Made by a program: the position numbers and the translations under genes. A stretch of 64,000 nt of DNA from positions 28,846,501 through 28,910,500 of the forward strand of contig NC_091251.1 of assembly GCF_042477335.2 (NCBI RefSeq), given 5' to 3'. Shown piece after piece: positions 20,095 through 30,477 of the stretch. A model generated the notes under the pieces. That model saw nothing but the letters and a program-made list of their open reading frames with translations, made no database searches and was not told the origin of the DNA. This DNA comes from Ovis canadensis (taxonomy: Eukaryota > Chordata > Mammalia > Artiodactyla > Bovidae). Position 1 is the first letter of the stretch; each line of letters begins with the position of its first letter.

Positions 20095-20580
20095 GGACCC
20101 GGTTTCTCCGACTCAAGCGGGAGCATCTCGTCATTCCCCCACGTGATGTCCGAGCAGCCCATATTGACGAACGTGGAATTTTCAGTAGGTAGGACAGCGG
20201 AAGCAAGGCGTGGCGCCGGGCAGCCTTCAAACTTCCTTCTGAATACGGTGACCTGTCACCTCCCCCGTCGCGTTCACATCGCCTAGGATGAAGGAGAATA
20301 TGCAGGAAACCTTGCGGACTGACACCAGGCGGCCGGGTGAAGTGTTCTCAGCCTACTTCAGCCTTTTATTCCGTAGAAACCCGTCTCCCTCAACTGGCAC
20401 TGAGGCTGCGCCTGGAACACCCGCGCTCAAGGTCTTGGAGTTCGCCTCTTGCCAATCAACCTCGGCGCTGGGAGAAAGGGGCGGGACGCGAGGCGGGGAT
20501 AGAAGCCGCGGGTGGCCCAGGCTAGCCGAACTCCTCAATTGCACTGGGGCCTATTAACCGCTAGGGGCGCGCATGCCTCC
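20095..20580. promoter_or_regulatory. Orphan CpG island
   Basis: By hand count there are close to 39 CpGs in about 490 bases, near the number expected from base composition, while the surrounding intergenic DNA is CpG-poor. It contains a CCAAT box (GCCAATCAACC, about 20450), a GC-box-like AGGGGCGGGA (about 20477) and a dense CG cluster at 20461-20520. No known gene starts here. The ORFs across it (20288-20557 on +, among others) do not resemble any protein I recognise. It may be an unannotated or lncRNA promoter, or a distal element, about 6 kb downstream of RPLP1. Confidence 0.6.
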
Positions 20581-20604
20581 TCTGGGCCTTTCTGATCTGT
20601 CTGA

Positions 20605-20788
20605 AGGTCGCTCAGTCGTGTCCGACTCTGCGACCTCATGGACTATACAGTTCGTGGAATTCTCCAGGCCAGAATACTGGAGTGGATAGCCTTTCCCCTC
20701 TTCAGGGGATCTTCCCAATCCAGGGATCGAACCCAGGTCTTCCGCATCGCAGGTGGATTCTTAACCAGCTGAGCCACAAGGGACCCAT
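20605..20788 (-). repeat. Bov-tA SINE, minus strand
   Basis: GGTCGCTCAGTCGTGTCCGA through ACCAGCTGAGCCACAAGGGA; full head in reverse. Confidence 0.92.
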
Positions 20789-20872
20789 GCCCATTAGCAT
20801 CAATTCCACGAACAATTTTTAAAGTCTGGATTGAGAACAGTATCGCTGTAGCGGGCGCTGGTTACTGGATCG

Positions 20873-21030
20873 AGGCAAGTAATCTGTTGTGAAACAAGAG
20901 ATTCCTACATTTTCATCAACCAACAGGAATGGGATGGGGCATATTTGTAAACTGGGAATAATGAGCCTGTTCCTGCCACAAGGCTGTATTTTTGAGGGAT
21001 TGGGCACAATAATAGATATTGACGTTTGGG
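20873..21030 (+). repeat. Local duplication, copy A
   Basis: Shares the block TAATCTGTTGTGAAAC, then CATTTTCAT..CCA.CAGG, GGGAATAATGA and CCTGTTC, in the same order and spacing, with 22252-22400. The unit resembles no repeat family I recognise. Confidence 0.75.
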
Positions 21031-21382
21031 TATTACTAGTTAATATAACGGTGTCAGTTCCCTATTCTGTTATTTTGGGGGAAGTGGATCCTGGCTGTTC
21101 CCAGCACCTTGGTTTCCAGAGGAACAGAAACCAAGGAAAACCAAGGAAAATGGTTTCCATTTTTTGCCCAGAGAAAGAAGCGAGATTTGCTCCACTTTTG
21201 GCTGCTTGTCATTCGCTGAGTCATCTGGGAAGCTGTTAAAACGACACAAAACAAAAAACCTGAATGAAACAAACAACTAAACAGCTTCCTGAGTAGGGCT
21301 GGGAATTCCTGGATTAGGGCAAAGCCAGCTTCTACACAGTGCCTGCCGTGAAAACAGTTGGTAATAAGCCGTGTTTAAAGGA
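21031..21382. other. Intergenic, nothing recognised
   Basis: Contains a short direct repeat (CCAAGGAAAA twice near 21130) and an ORF of 116 aa from 20889 that overlaps copy A. I see no sign that it is a gene. Confidence 0.4.
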
Positions 21383-21452
21383 ATGACTGTACACCTGAAA
21401 CTAACACATTGTAAGTCAATATAAAGCAAAAATTAAATAAAAAGAATGACAA
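21383..21452 (+). repeat. L1 3' terminus remnant
   Basis: TGTACACCTGAAACTAACAC followed by ATTGTAAGTCAATATAAAG and an A-rich end: the last 70 bases of an artiodactyl L1. Confidence 0.75.
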
Positions 21453-21529
21453 TAACTATCTTCAGACACTGAAGGAAGATTTCACAGAATATAGACCATG
21501 TTGTCAGCACTTGGAAAACGGACTGTTGC

Positions 21530-22010
21530 TGTAAGTGAAAATGACTACAACTTTTAAGGAGTGTAATTGGCTTCTCTCTCACAGAGTTACTAAGTGTCCT
21601 TACCTTCCACTCAGGAATTTCACTTACAGGAATCCATCCAAAAACATATGTACAGTCTCACTGGAGCATTATTTGCAAGAGGAGGCTTTTTTTAAGGGCA
21701 TGAGAGGAGGCTTTTACGTAGCCATTGACAGGAGAGCTGCTATTGAAAGATATCTATGATACCTGAAGTGAAAAAAGGCAAGTTGCAGAGTTTTATACAT
21801 AATATGACCCTAAAATTTCATATGCATATGTTTATGTGTATAAAGAAAATTTCTGGAAAGATTCAAAAGTAACTGGAGTGATTACCTGTGAGAGGATAGA
21901 TTGGATGGGGCAGGAGAGAGATTTTTTTCCATTTCAATGTATCCTTTTCCATATTGCTTGCATTTTAAAAAACCATGAGCATTTTTAAATGCCTTTTAAA
22001 AAAGAGCTTT
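21530..22010 (+). repeat. Old LINE-like 3' region, family unsure
   Basis: Segments such as CAGGAATTTCACTTACAGG, AAAAAAGGCAAGTTGCAGAG and TCTGGAAAGATTCAAAAGTA match the pattern of an old interspersed 3' UTR (L1M-like). Divergence is high and the name is uncertain. Confidence 0.4.
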
Positions 22011-22059
22011 ACTTTTAATAGCTCTTATTTGCTTTTACTTTTAATGGCTCTTTTCACTT

Positions 22060-22205
22060 TCATGCACTGGAGAAGGAAATGGCAACCCACCCCAGTGTTC
22101 TTGCCTGGAGAATCCCAGTGACAGCGGAGCCTGGTGGGCTGCCGTCTATGGGGTCGCACAGAGTTGGACACGACTGAGGTGACTTAGCAGCAGCGGCAGC
22201 AGCAA
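22060..22205 (+). repeat. Bov-A SINE monomer with (AGC)n tail
   Basis: CATGCACTGGAGAAGGAAAT through TCGCACAGAGTTGGACACGA, ending in CAGCAGCGGCAGCAGCAAG. Headless unit of Bov-A2 type. Confidence 0.9.
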
Positions 22206-22251
22206 GTCTGGTTTAGTAATGGTAATGTGGTCAATGATGCTAGTGAGTGGC

Positions 22252-22400
22252 TTAAGGCAACTAATCTGTTGTGAAACCTCTATGTCAGGATCGTCCAGCA
22301 CTTTTCATTAGCCAGCAGGTTAGGATGTAAATGGGAAATAATGACCCTGTTCTTGATGTAGGGCTGGTTGAGGGCTAGGGAGCAACAGTGAATGTTATTA
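22252..22400 (+). repeat. Local duplication, copy B
   Basis: Diverged partner of 20873-21030: AGGCAACTAATCTGTTGTGA, TTTTCATTAGCCAGCAGG, GGGAAATAATGACCCTGTTC, then a GGGCTG and GAGGGCTAGGG stretch. About 1.38 kb separates the two copies. Confidence 0.75.
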
Positions 22401-22439
22401 TTAATTCTTCAAAAATTAAAGGGGCATTAGTATGGAAGA

Positions 22440-22648
22440 CTTCCCTGGTGGCTCAGACAGTTTAGCGTCTGTCTACAATGTGGGAGACCTAGGTTCGATC
22501 CTTGGGTCGGGAAGGTCCCCTGGAGAAGGAAATGGCAATCCACTCCAGTACTATTGCCTGGAAAATCCCATGGACAGAGGAGCCTGGTAGGCTACAGTCC
22601 ATGGGGTTGCAAAGAGTCAGACACGACTGAGCGACTTCACTTTCACTT
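22440..22648 (+). repeat. Bov-tA SINE with 13-bp target-site duplication
   Basis: Complete head and body. TTAGTATGGAAGA flanks it exactly at 22427-22439 and 22649-22661. Confidence 0.95.
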
Positions 22649-22849
22649 TTAGTATGGAAGAGAAACTCACGTTATTCCAAAGAGCTCTGGAGGGAAGAAC
22701 TGTGACCACTTTTGAGAGAGTTTTAGATCAAAATGAAAAACTTTGCTGGACATTTAGTCTGAGGCTGATATAAAGAAGACACCCTCTGTTTAGGGAATGA
22801 GTGTGGATTGATACCTCTTCCAGCCATGAGATCCCATTGGTCTTTTAGG

Positions 22850-23065
22850 ATACAAGCTTAAGGGCTCTGATGTCAGACTACCTGTGTTAACTCAAATCCC
22901 ACTCTGCCTCTCAACAGCGCTGTGTGACCTTAGGTGAGTTGTCTAACCTATCCGTGTCTAACCTCCGTTTCTTCCTATGCTTGATGGGGTTAACGGTGAT
23001 ACCAACCTCACAGAGTTCTTGAGGGATTCAATGAGATGGCGCATGAACAACACTCAGCACAGTTC
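22850..23065 (+). repeat. MIR SINE
   Basis: AGCGCTGTGTGACCTTAGGT, GAGTTGTCTAACCTATCC, CTTGATGGGGTTAACGG, then GATTCAATGAGATGGCGCAT and CAGCACAGTTCCTG follow the MIR consensus order. Confidence 0.8.
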
Positions 23066-25150
23066 CTGTTTTAAAAATATTAGCATTTCTTTGCTATCTC
23101 ATATGATGGGCTGACACTTAAAAAATTAAAAAGAGCATCTAAGAAATAATTCCTACTATTGGAGCGGCTGTTTTAGTTTTACACCCTTCCAATGTTTATG
23201 GAAATAGTCATATATTGGATTATCAGGATTAATGGAATTAGAAGATTGGTAGAATTGCATTCATGCTGGATGGCTTTGCTTACAAAGGCAATTTTGAAAG
23301 TTTTTTCTTCCGGATGCTTGCTCATTGCTGCGACCATGTGGTCAATCATAGGAATCACTACATGGATAAGTTTGCCTCTTTGATAGGAGAGCTTGGGTGG
23401 GCTGGGGAGTGTGAGGCAGGCAGGTAGGGGTGCGGGCTGTTGGCCCAGGCGGAGTGAGTCAGTCCACACAGCTGAAAGGAAAGGCATCTTTGTGACCCAG
23501 GTAAGAGGGAACCATGCACATTTTCATATGGGTTGCCCCCTGCGTAATTGCCTTAGCACATTTCACTTTTCCTCTTACTATGCTTAAGTTCATTTCTTGT
23601 CTAAAAACAAGGAAGAACGTTACTGAGCTGCTGTGCAAGCTGGTGTGGGCTTGGCTTGCCTCCAAGGTTCTTGGAAGAAACAGCCTCATGCAAACAGCTT
23701 CTGCTTTTGCCATAAAACTTATGGAGGCTGTTGTGCTATTACTGTCTCCCAAATAGGGTCTTGTGAGAAGAATTCTTTTAAATTTAGGGCCAGGAGAAAG
23801 TTTGTATCCTCCAGGGAAATGGTAGCCATGCCTCCTTTATAAAAAAAGAGCCCTGTGACTTATCACGCTCACTTCTGTGCCTGAGAAACAACAGCAGGCT
23901 TGATGCCCAACCATGGCAATTAAGTTGACCTAAATGGATAATGGACTTGCTTCCTCATTCTCTTCTTGGTATTGATTAAAAAATTTTTTTTCGTGTGTGT
24001 GTGGCTCTTGTAATGACTTCACAGCATACTTTGATCTCTGTTCTCATACCCTTTCAAGAACAAGGAAAGGAGTCCAAAAATTAAACAAAAAGTGGAATGA
24101 TTCAAGTTGGTTGAGGTTTGTGTATGTGTGTGTGTGAAAAGTTATTTGAGATGATTTTAAGTCAGTGGTTGCACTTAGGTTTTGGAGGCTAACAAGTTTA
24201 TGGGTCAAAGATTTCATACCCCAATTTCTTTTTTTTTCCACTTGGGAAAATGAAAAGCTCATGTAAACAAGGCTGTCAAGGAAGTTACGAGGTATGGGCA
24301 AAGGACCAGAAGCTATTAAGGTTTGTTTCCTTAGCCACTACCATTAAGGATAATATTGAATCAGTGTTAATATTTGGAGACAGAAAGTTGGTCACCTATT
24401 TGGACCAAAAATATTTTCTCACTTCTGTCTTCATTAAGGCTTCACTTCCTTGAAGTTGTCTCTAAGTATAAAAATTGTCCTGGGAAGGTTCAGACATCAG
24501 CTCTTTGACACATCAGAGCAAATGAGGTGGACTTCCAGATTCTCCTTTCTAAGGGTCTTTTCAGAGTCTGGGTTTTTGCCTCCTCACCAAGAGAACCGGC
24601 TCCTTGGGGGAGCAGAGGCTGTTGGGTAAGAGTGGTCTATTTCTGCTCCAGCTGACTGTGTGATAATCAGTAAGTCCCATGACCTCTCTGATCCTCCCAC
24701 CCCATGCCCCTCCGGCATGAACAGCTTGCATGAACTGCTTGCAAAGATGCTTCTGCCTCACACGTGGCCAATCCCAGCTCCTTCCCAGGGCCCCACAAAG
24801 CAGCCTATGCCAGCAGAGTTGCCTTCCAGCCCTCGGGCACACCTCAGCTCCTGGCTCTGTTTACTCTCAAGTAAAGCCTTCCTTTTGTTTACTCAGCAAA
24901 GATTCTTTTAAGACAGGCTAAGCACACGGTTTACTCTGCTAACAAGCCTTGCCACTTACTGTGAGGACCTGTGTTGACTTATTCTTGAGTCTCCGTTGAC
25001 ATTCACTGGGAAACGTTGATGCAAACACAGGAGACATCTTGGGAGCTCCGGGCCTGACAGAGTGCTCTGGAAAAGGCCATCCTTTCTGTTTTGGTTAGAA
25101 CCACCTCGAGAGTTAAAAACAACAATCATGTACGGCACCATGACATTCTA
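23066..25150. other. Repeat-poor intergenic block
   Basis: About 2 kb with no Bov-tA, BovB, CHR or L1 copy, unusual in this window. It includes a (GT)n stretch near 24120-24136, an AP-1-like TGAGTCA at 23455-23461 and AT/homeodomain-like words near 23205-23240. Several short ORFs are open on both strands and none resembles a known protein. It may hold conserved non-coding elements. Confidence 0.4.
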
Positions 25151-25159
25151 ATGATCTCC

Positions 25160-25372
25160 CTTTAAAAAAAATTATTTTTTTTAAAATTAGGTTGCCTCAG
25201 GTCTTCGTCGAGGCATGTGGGATCTTAGCCGAGGCATATGGTGCACGGGCTCAGTATTTGCAGCACGTGGGATTAGTTCTGAGGCATGTGGAATCTTAGT
25301 TCCCTGATCAGGGTTTGAACCTGCATCCCTGTCTTGGAAGGCAAGTTCTTTACCACTGGACCACCAGGGAAG
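25160..25372 (-). repeat. CHR-family SINE, minus strand
   Basis: In reverse: GAGGCATGTGGGATCTTAGC, AGTTCCCTGATCAGGGTTTG and TTACCACTGGACCACCAGGG. Confidence 0.88.
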
Positions 25373-25404
25373 AACCCTGCCCCTTTTCATTATTAGATTC
25401 AGTA

Positions 25405-25695
25405 TCTGGACACTTCCTAAAGAAAATCAATCCTGAATATTCATTGGAAAGACTAATGCTAAAGCTGAAGCTCCAATACTTTGGCCACCTGAAGCGAAGA
25501 GCCGGCTCATTGGAAAAGACCCTGATGATGGGAAAGATTGAAGGCAAAAGAAAAAGGGGGCTGCAGAAGATGAGATGGTTGGATGGCATCACCAACTCAA
25601 TGGACATGAGTTTGAACAAACTCTGGGAGACAATGAAGGACATGGAAGCTGTCCATGGGATCTCAAAGAGTCAGACCTGACTTAATGACTGAATT
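25405..25695 (+). repeat. BovB LINE 3' end
   Basis: AATCAATCCTGAATATTCAT, CCAATACTTTGGCCACCTGA and AGATGGTTGGATGGCATCAC, ending at GAGTCAGACCTGACTTAATG. Confidence 0.92.
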
Positions 25696-28110
25696 CAGGC
25701 TAAGGGGCTCTAGGAAGTGAACACGGCTCTGTACCATGTCTGTACCAGCCTCCTTCTGGGCACAGCTGCAAAGAACCTGAGCTGGGGGTTCAAGTACAGC
25801 TTGGTGTCTACGTGGCCCTGTGATTCTGAGACAGTTGCTTTTTTCTGGCTCTTGGTTTTCCCATCCATCGTTGAGGGGAAGTGGTTTCCTCTCTCATCTC
25901 CCCAGCTAGACTGGGCCCTGGGCCCAAGCACAGGTCCTCAGAGCGCTCAACAATGTTTGTTGAATAAACGAATGAATAAGACATGACACCTGATCCCTCT
26001 TGCCTTGCTCTAGTGCCCGAATCCTCCCTGAAGTCTGGGTTGGCCTTGAGTCATCGTCTGACAACGGGGTCATTGCAGACAGCCACAAACCCCCAACGTC
26101 TGAGCAGGTTGGGGCTGCTGCCAAGGGGTTTTGCCTGCCTCCACCTCCCGCCTTCTCCGGCTCCCCATCCAAGCTGATGCTTGTAAAGGAAACATCTTTT
26201 CAGGTGAGGGGACTGTGTATTTGGTTTGTCTTTGTTGCCTGGAAACTGTTGACATCCCGAGACATTCTGTTGCCTGCACTGGCTCATGAAAAATTGATGA
26301 CTTTTTTTCTCTGTCAACAAACTCGCAGCCTGTTCACCTTGACTGGGAAGGGGTGGGAAGCTTGCTCCTCGCTCTGCAGCTGTTTGCTTTCTTTCTAGCT
26401 GTTGAGTTTACTTTCCTTAGAGGCGGGGGTGGGGCCAGAGACAGTGGGGCCAGCTGCGTGTGGCCGTGGGTAGGCGGCTGCTGCTAAGGTGGAGAGGGCT
26501 GGCCTTGCTTCCCTCGAGGTGCTCCTTCAGTTCCACCAAGTACCTTCCCCAGCTGATCCGAAGCACCTTTCCCTTCTGAGGCATCCCCTGGGCGCACCCT
26601 GCCCAGAGGCCTTCCCTGGCCTCTCCAGCCCTGGATCCTCCTTGCCCTCTGGGGTCAGCCTACCAGGCACGACTACTGTCCACGTTCATTCCTCTTGGTC
26701 TGGTTTCTCCTGTTGGCAGTGGAATAGCCTTGCTGCCCATCTCCCCAGACCAGTGCACGCTAGGGTTAGGAGGGATCTCAGAGAGCATTTGTGGAAGAGG
26801 AAGCTCGGAGTGGCAGGGTGATGTGACCATCTAGTTGGTTTTTGGCCTCGTGTACAGCATTCACTGGTGGTCTCCCCCACCAGTGAACAAACTTGTGCCC
26901 CCTGCACGGGAGTGTTTTTCTTGTGTGTACGTGTTCAGCCATGTCTGACTCTGGACCATCATGGAAGTCCCAAAGAGTAAGGCCATTTTTTTTTTTTTTT
27001 GGTTGTGCTGTGTGGCATAGACCATATAATTTTGGACTCAAACTCCCCTTTGCCCTACATCAGATTAAGACCCCCACCCCATGCCTCCCAGCTTGCCCAG
27101 GGAAGGATCTGTGTCCCCACTGGCCTCCTTGGCTTCGACAACCTCAGCTTTCTTGCAGACGGAGAGATATGCTTTCTAAGCACTGTCTTTGGGGTCTGCC
27201 CCAGGGATCCCTAAGGCCTCAGCTATCCCTTTGCTCCAGCTGCCCATCCAAGGATGCACCGTGAGTCAGCATCAGGACCCAAGTCGCAGCCTGGCAGAGT
27301 CCTTGCCTCTGCTGAGTCAGTGCCCCAGGGAATGGACTCCTTTATACCTGGCCATAGGACCTCAAGCAGACCTTTTTGCCCCGTGGCCATTTGGACGAGT
27401 GCCACTCAAAGTGTGGTCCCTGAACTCTGCTGGCTCACAGACTTGTTACTTGAAGACAGGAACAGAGGTAGCATTTAGAAACTTTTATAGCAATTTGACA
27501 TTGCCTCATCATTCAAGTAGCATTTTATTTTTAAAAAGTAATTTGTTTTTATTGAATTTTAATAAGAAGTACTGAGGCATGACATTTAAAGTGGAAAGAA
27601 AATGACAGTTTGGTCCTTCTTCATGGATGTCTTAGGAAGCCCTGTAGCTGACCCCTTTTCCCCCCTGCCCTGGGGTGTTCCCCAAGGGCTGTGGTCTGGT
27701 GAAGTTCTCCTTTAGGGCAGGAGGGGGCGACAGAGATATAGATAATCCATCTTTCCCCAAGCAAGGCCGATTCATTCCCCAAGTAACCTCCATTTGACCA
27801 CTTCTGGATGCTGGGACATGGGGAGAAAGGAAGTCTTTCTTCTTTCTTTTTGCCCCAGCTGAGAGAAGAGTTACCAGAAAGAACATCCAGTAGGGCTGGC
27901 CAAAGGGAAATGGCAGGAAAGTATAGATCCAGGCCGGGAACTTTCTTCCTGGGAAAGATAGATGCAAACCACTGGAGTCTTCCCTTTGTGGCTTTATTTT
28001 TCTAAGTACCATTTTTTTCCTAACTTTTTCCTGCTTCACATCTCTGCAGCTTTGCACAGACTCTGCACATTTTGTAGTATATAAGGCATCGCACTACTGG
28101 AAGGCCCTGA
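25696..28110. other. Repeat-poor intergenic block with faint old-repeat traces
   Basis: A faint L2/MIR-like ending (CAACAATGTTTGTTGAATAA, then CGAATGAATAAG) occurs at about 25945-25980, and a T-run with CHR-like GGTTGTGCTGTGTGGCAT at about 26987-27020. The rest is unrecognised. The longest ORFs (132 aa at 26000, 141 aa on minus at 27632-28057) show no domain I know. A weak CTCF-like GGAGGGGGCGACA lies at about 27719-27731. Confidence 0.4.
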
Positions 28111-28124
28111 GACATGGTGGTTAT

Positions 28125-28305
28125 GAACCTTGAACCTGGAGCCAGGCTGTTTGAGTTGGGATGCTGGCTTCACGTCTTGCCAGATGTGTGACTTTGGACA
28201 ACTTGCTTGACTCCTCTGAGCTCTCTTTATTCTGCCTTATGTATTGCTGTGATAATCGAGTGAGGCATTGTGGGTGAAGGCCAGGTGGCCAGTAAACATC
28301 AGCAG
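28125..28305 (+). repeat. MIR SINE
   Basis: GAACCTGGAGCCAGGCTGTT, TGTGTGACTTTGGACAACTT and CTCTGAGCTCTCTTTATTCT follow MIR order. Confidence 0.7.
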
Positions 28306-28671
28306 ATGAGGAAATCGAGGCTTAGAAAGGAGATGCCTTGCCATGTATTAGACTCTAGACATCCCCCAGCAGAGAGGTGGGCACTTTTGTCCCCGGCTGG
28401 CAGATCTGGGTACTGACGTGCAGTTTATGCACATCTATAGGACTATGAAGAGTTGGGTTGCTGACCTCCAGGGTCTGACACAAAGTCCAGAGTTCTCTGC
28501 CTACTATGTAACAGGAAGATAGGACTGTGTGGGGTTTTTTGGACCTCTTAGGTACAGACCTAAAAGCCCAGAAATAACATCAGACTTTTCTCTCTGATTT
28601 GCCCCAAAGCTAAAGAACTTTCAAGAAGACAGTTCATGAGAGACTGGGGTTCCTCTTTGGGGGAATCCCCA
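28306..28671. other. Intergenic, nothing recognised
   Basis: Possible extension of the MIR at the start (GAGGAAATCGAGGCTTAGAA). No gene. Confidence 0.4.
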
Positions 28672-28875
28672 GCCTTCCTTGGTGGCTCAGATGGTAAAGA
28701 ATCTGCCTGCAATGCAGGGGAACTGGGTTTGATCCCTGGGTCAGGAAGATCCCCTGGAGGCGGGAATCGCTACCCACTCCAGTATTCTTGCCCGGAAAAT
28801 TCCATGGACAGAGGAGCCCGGCAGGCTACAGTCTATGGGGTCGCAAAGAGTTGGACACGAACGACTGAACACACG
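28672..28875 (+). repeat. Bov-tA SINE
   Basis: CCTTCCTTGGTGGCTCAGAT, GGTTTGATCCCTGGGTCAG and GTCGCAAAGAGTTGGACACG; full length. Confidence 0.93.
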
Positions 28876-28943
28876 CGAATACACCAGAGTCTATTAACGG
28901 GCAGCCCCTTGGCATTAAATGGTCTTCAGAACAGAGTGGGAGT

Positions 28944-28962
28944 GAGCAGCAGGGGGCGCTGT
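28944..28962 (+). promoter_or_regulatory. CTCF-like binding motif in unique sequence
   Basis: GAGCAGCAGGGGGCGCTGT closely fits the vertebrate CTCF core (CCASYAGRKGGCRS form). It lies in a CpG-bearing unique stretch (28880-29120) between two SINEs, not inside either. Binding is inferred from the motif alone. Confidence 0.55.
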
Positions 28963-29139
28963 GACACAGAAAGAGAGCTGCAGCTGCCCCGGGAACAGAC
29001 CCAGGGCAAAGCTCAGCGGCAGTAGTCTCCGGGAGGACGCGCGCCTGCAGGCTCCCGGGGGATCTTCCACCTGAGAACTGAGAACGCGAGGGGTCCCCAG
29101 AAATCAGTCAGAACGGGCATTGAAAGCAGTCACTCTGAT

Positions 29140-29399
29140 GCTGGCAGTACTCTTGCCTGGAAAATCCCATGGATGGACGAGCCTGGTAGGCTGCAGTCCA
29201 TGGGGTAGCTAAGAGTCGGACACGACTGAGCGACTTCACTTTCACTTTTCACGTTCATGCATTGGAGAAGAAAATGGCAACCCACTCGAGTGTTCTTGCC
29301 TGGAGAATCCCAGGGACGGGGGAGCCTGGTGGGCTGCCATCTATGGGGTCGCACAGAGTCAGACACGACTGAAGCGACTTAGCAGCAGCAGCAGCAGCC
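29140..29399 (+). repeat. Bov-A2 SINE (two Bov-A units) with (AGC)5 tail
   Basis: The first unit ends at CACTTTTCACGTTC and the second starts at ATGCATTGGAGAAG, the dimer layout of Bov-A2. It finishes in a short AGC repeat at about 29383-29398. It abuts a MIR. Confidence 0.93.
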
Positions 29400-29595
29400 T
29401 TGGATTTGAAAGTCTGCTCAGCTCTTTCTAGTTATGTGATCCTGGGCAAGTCTCTTCACCTCTTTGGAGCCTCAGTGGCCTCATCAAAAACAAAAAACCC
29501 ATTTCATGGGGCTGTCAGTGTAATGAGGTGGGTACATTTCTTAGCATGGCGCCTGGTACCTCATGAGCATCCAGGGCTTGGCAGCTATTACTAAG
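29400..29595 (+). repeat. MIR SINE
   Basis: TTATGTGATCCTGGGCAAGT, CTCTTCACCTCTTTGGAGCC and AGCATGGCGCCTGGTACCTC. Confidence 0.75.
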
Positions 29596-30477
29596 AGATA
29601 CACAGTTGGTGGGGTAGTCCCAAAGAGGTGAGACCCCTGGCTCCCAAGGTCCTCTGCTGCTCTGGATCCCTACTGTGGCCCTTCATGGGCTCACACCCCT
29701 GGGACGCTGACCTATCTGGGCCTCCTCCTGCCCAAGTAAACTGCCTGTGCCCCAAGGATACTGCTTGTGTCTGGGAACCGCTTTTTCCCAGAGGCTTGTG
29801 AATCCCATTTGGGCCAACATGCTAGCCGGAGGGCAGTTGGGAGTTTGAGGGGCTATGGGGTCCCTGCCCTGCCCTGGAGTTGCTGCAAGCCTCTTGCCCT
29901 CTCTGGGCCTCCATTTCTCCATGCACAGTTGAAGGGGCTGCAGGAGATAAGCATGGGGGATCCTTGCAGTCTAGCACCAGCCATCTAGGACTGCGTCCCC
30001 ATCCTGCGAACATTTATGTTGGAGCAGGGTCCTTTGCTGCAAAACCCAAAGTATGGGCCCAGTTTAGGGAATGGGGAGGCTCCTAGCTGATGCTTATGGA
30101 GGAGACGGTGGGTGGTGAATTCCCTCACCCAAGAGGCGACCTTGGTTTCATGTCCAGCTTGCCTCTCCTGTGTTTCTCTACCCACGTGGTGGAGTTCAAG
30201 ATCTCCATACTCTCTCTCCACCACTAGCCTGGTCTGCTCTTAGAAAAGCATCTGATAGACTCTAGGACTCATATCTCTAGGATATAGATGACTAGGAGGT
30301 CTGGTGCTACCCATTTGGAGGGCGCTGAACTTGGCAGGGATAGAGTTTTTAATCTAGAGAAATTGTTTATGGAATCCCATCAGGAGCATTTGAAGCTGGA
30401 AGGATGTTGCCTCCGCTCAGTCACAGCAGTCTCCGTTTCCTGGCCTTGGCCTTGAGTCGGGGCTAAGACAACAGGTT
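29596..30477. other. Intergenic, nothing recognised
   Basis: Unique-looking, moderately GC-rich; short overlapping ORFs only. Confidence 0.4.

Noticed and set aside
19324-20262. Similarity between about 19325-19360 and 20229-20262 (CTTCCTTCTG and GACCTGTCAC words)
   Set aside because: Only two 10-base words with a gap of similar length; too short to distinguish from chance.
27632-28057. 141-aa minus-strand ORF
   Set aside because: No similarity to a known protein and no supporting gene structure; chance ORF.
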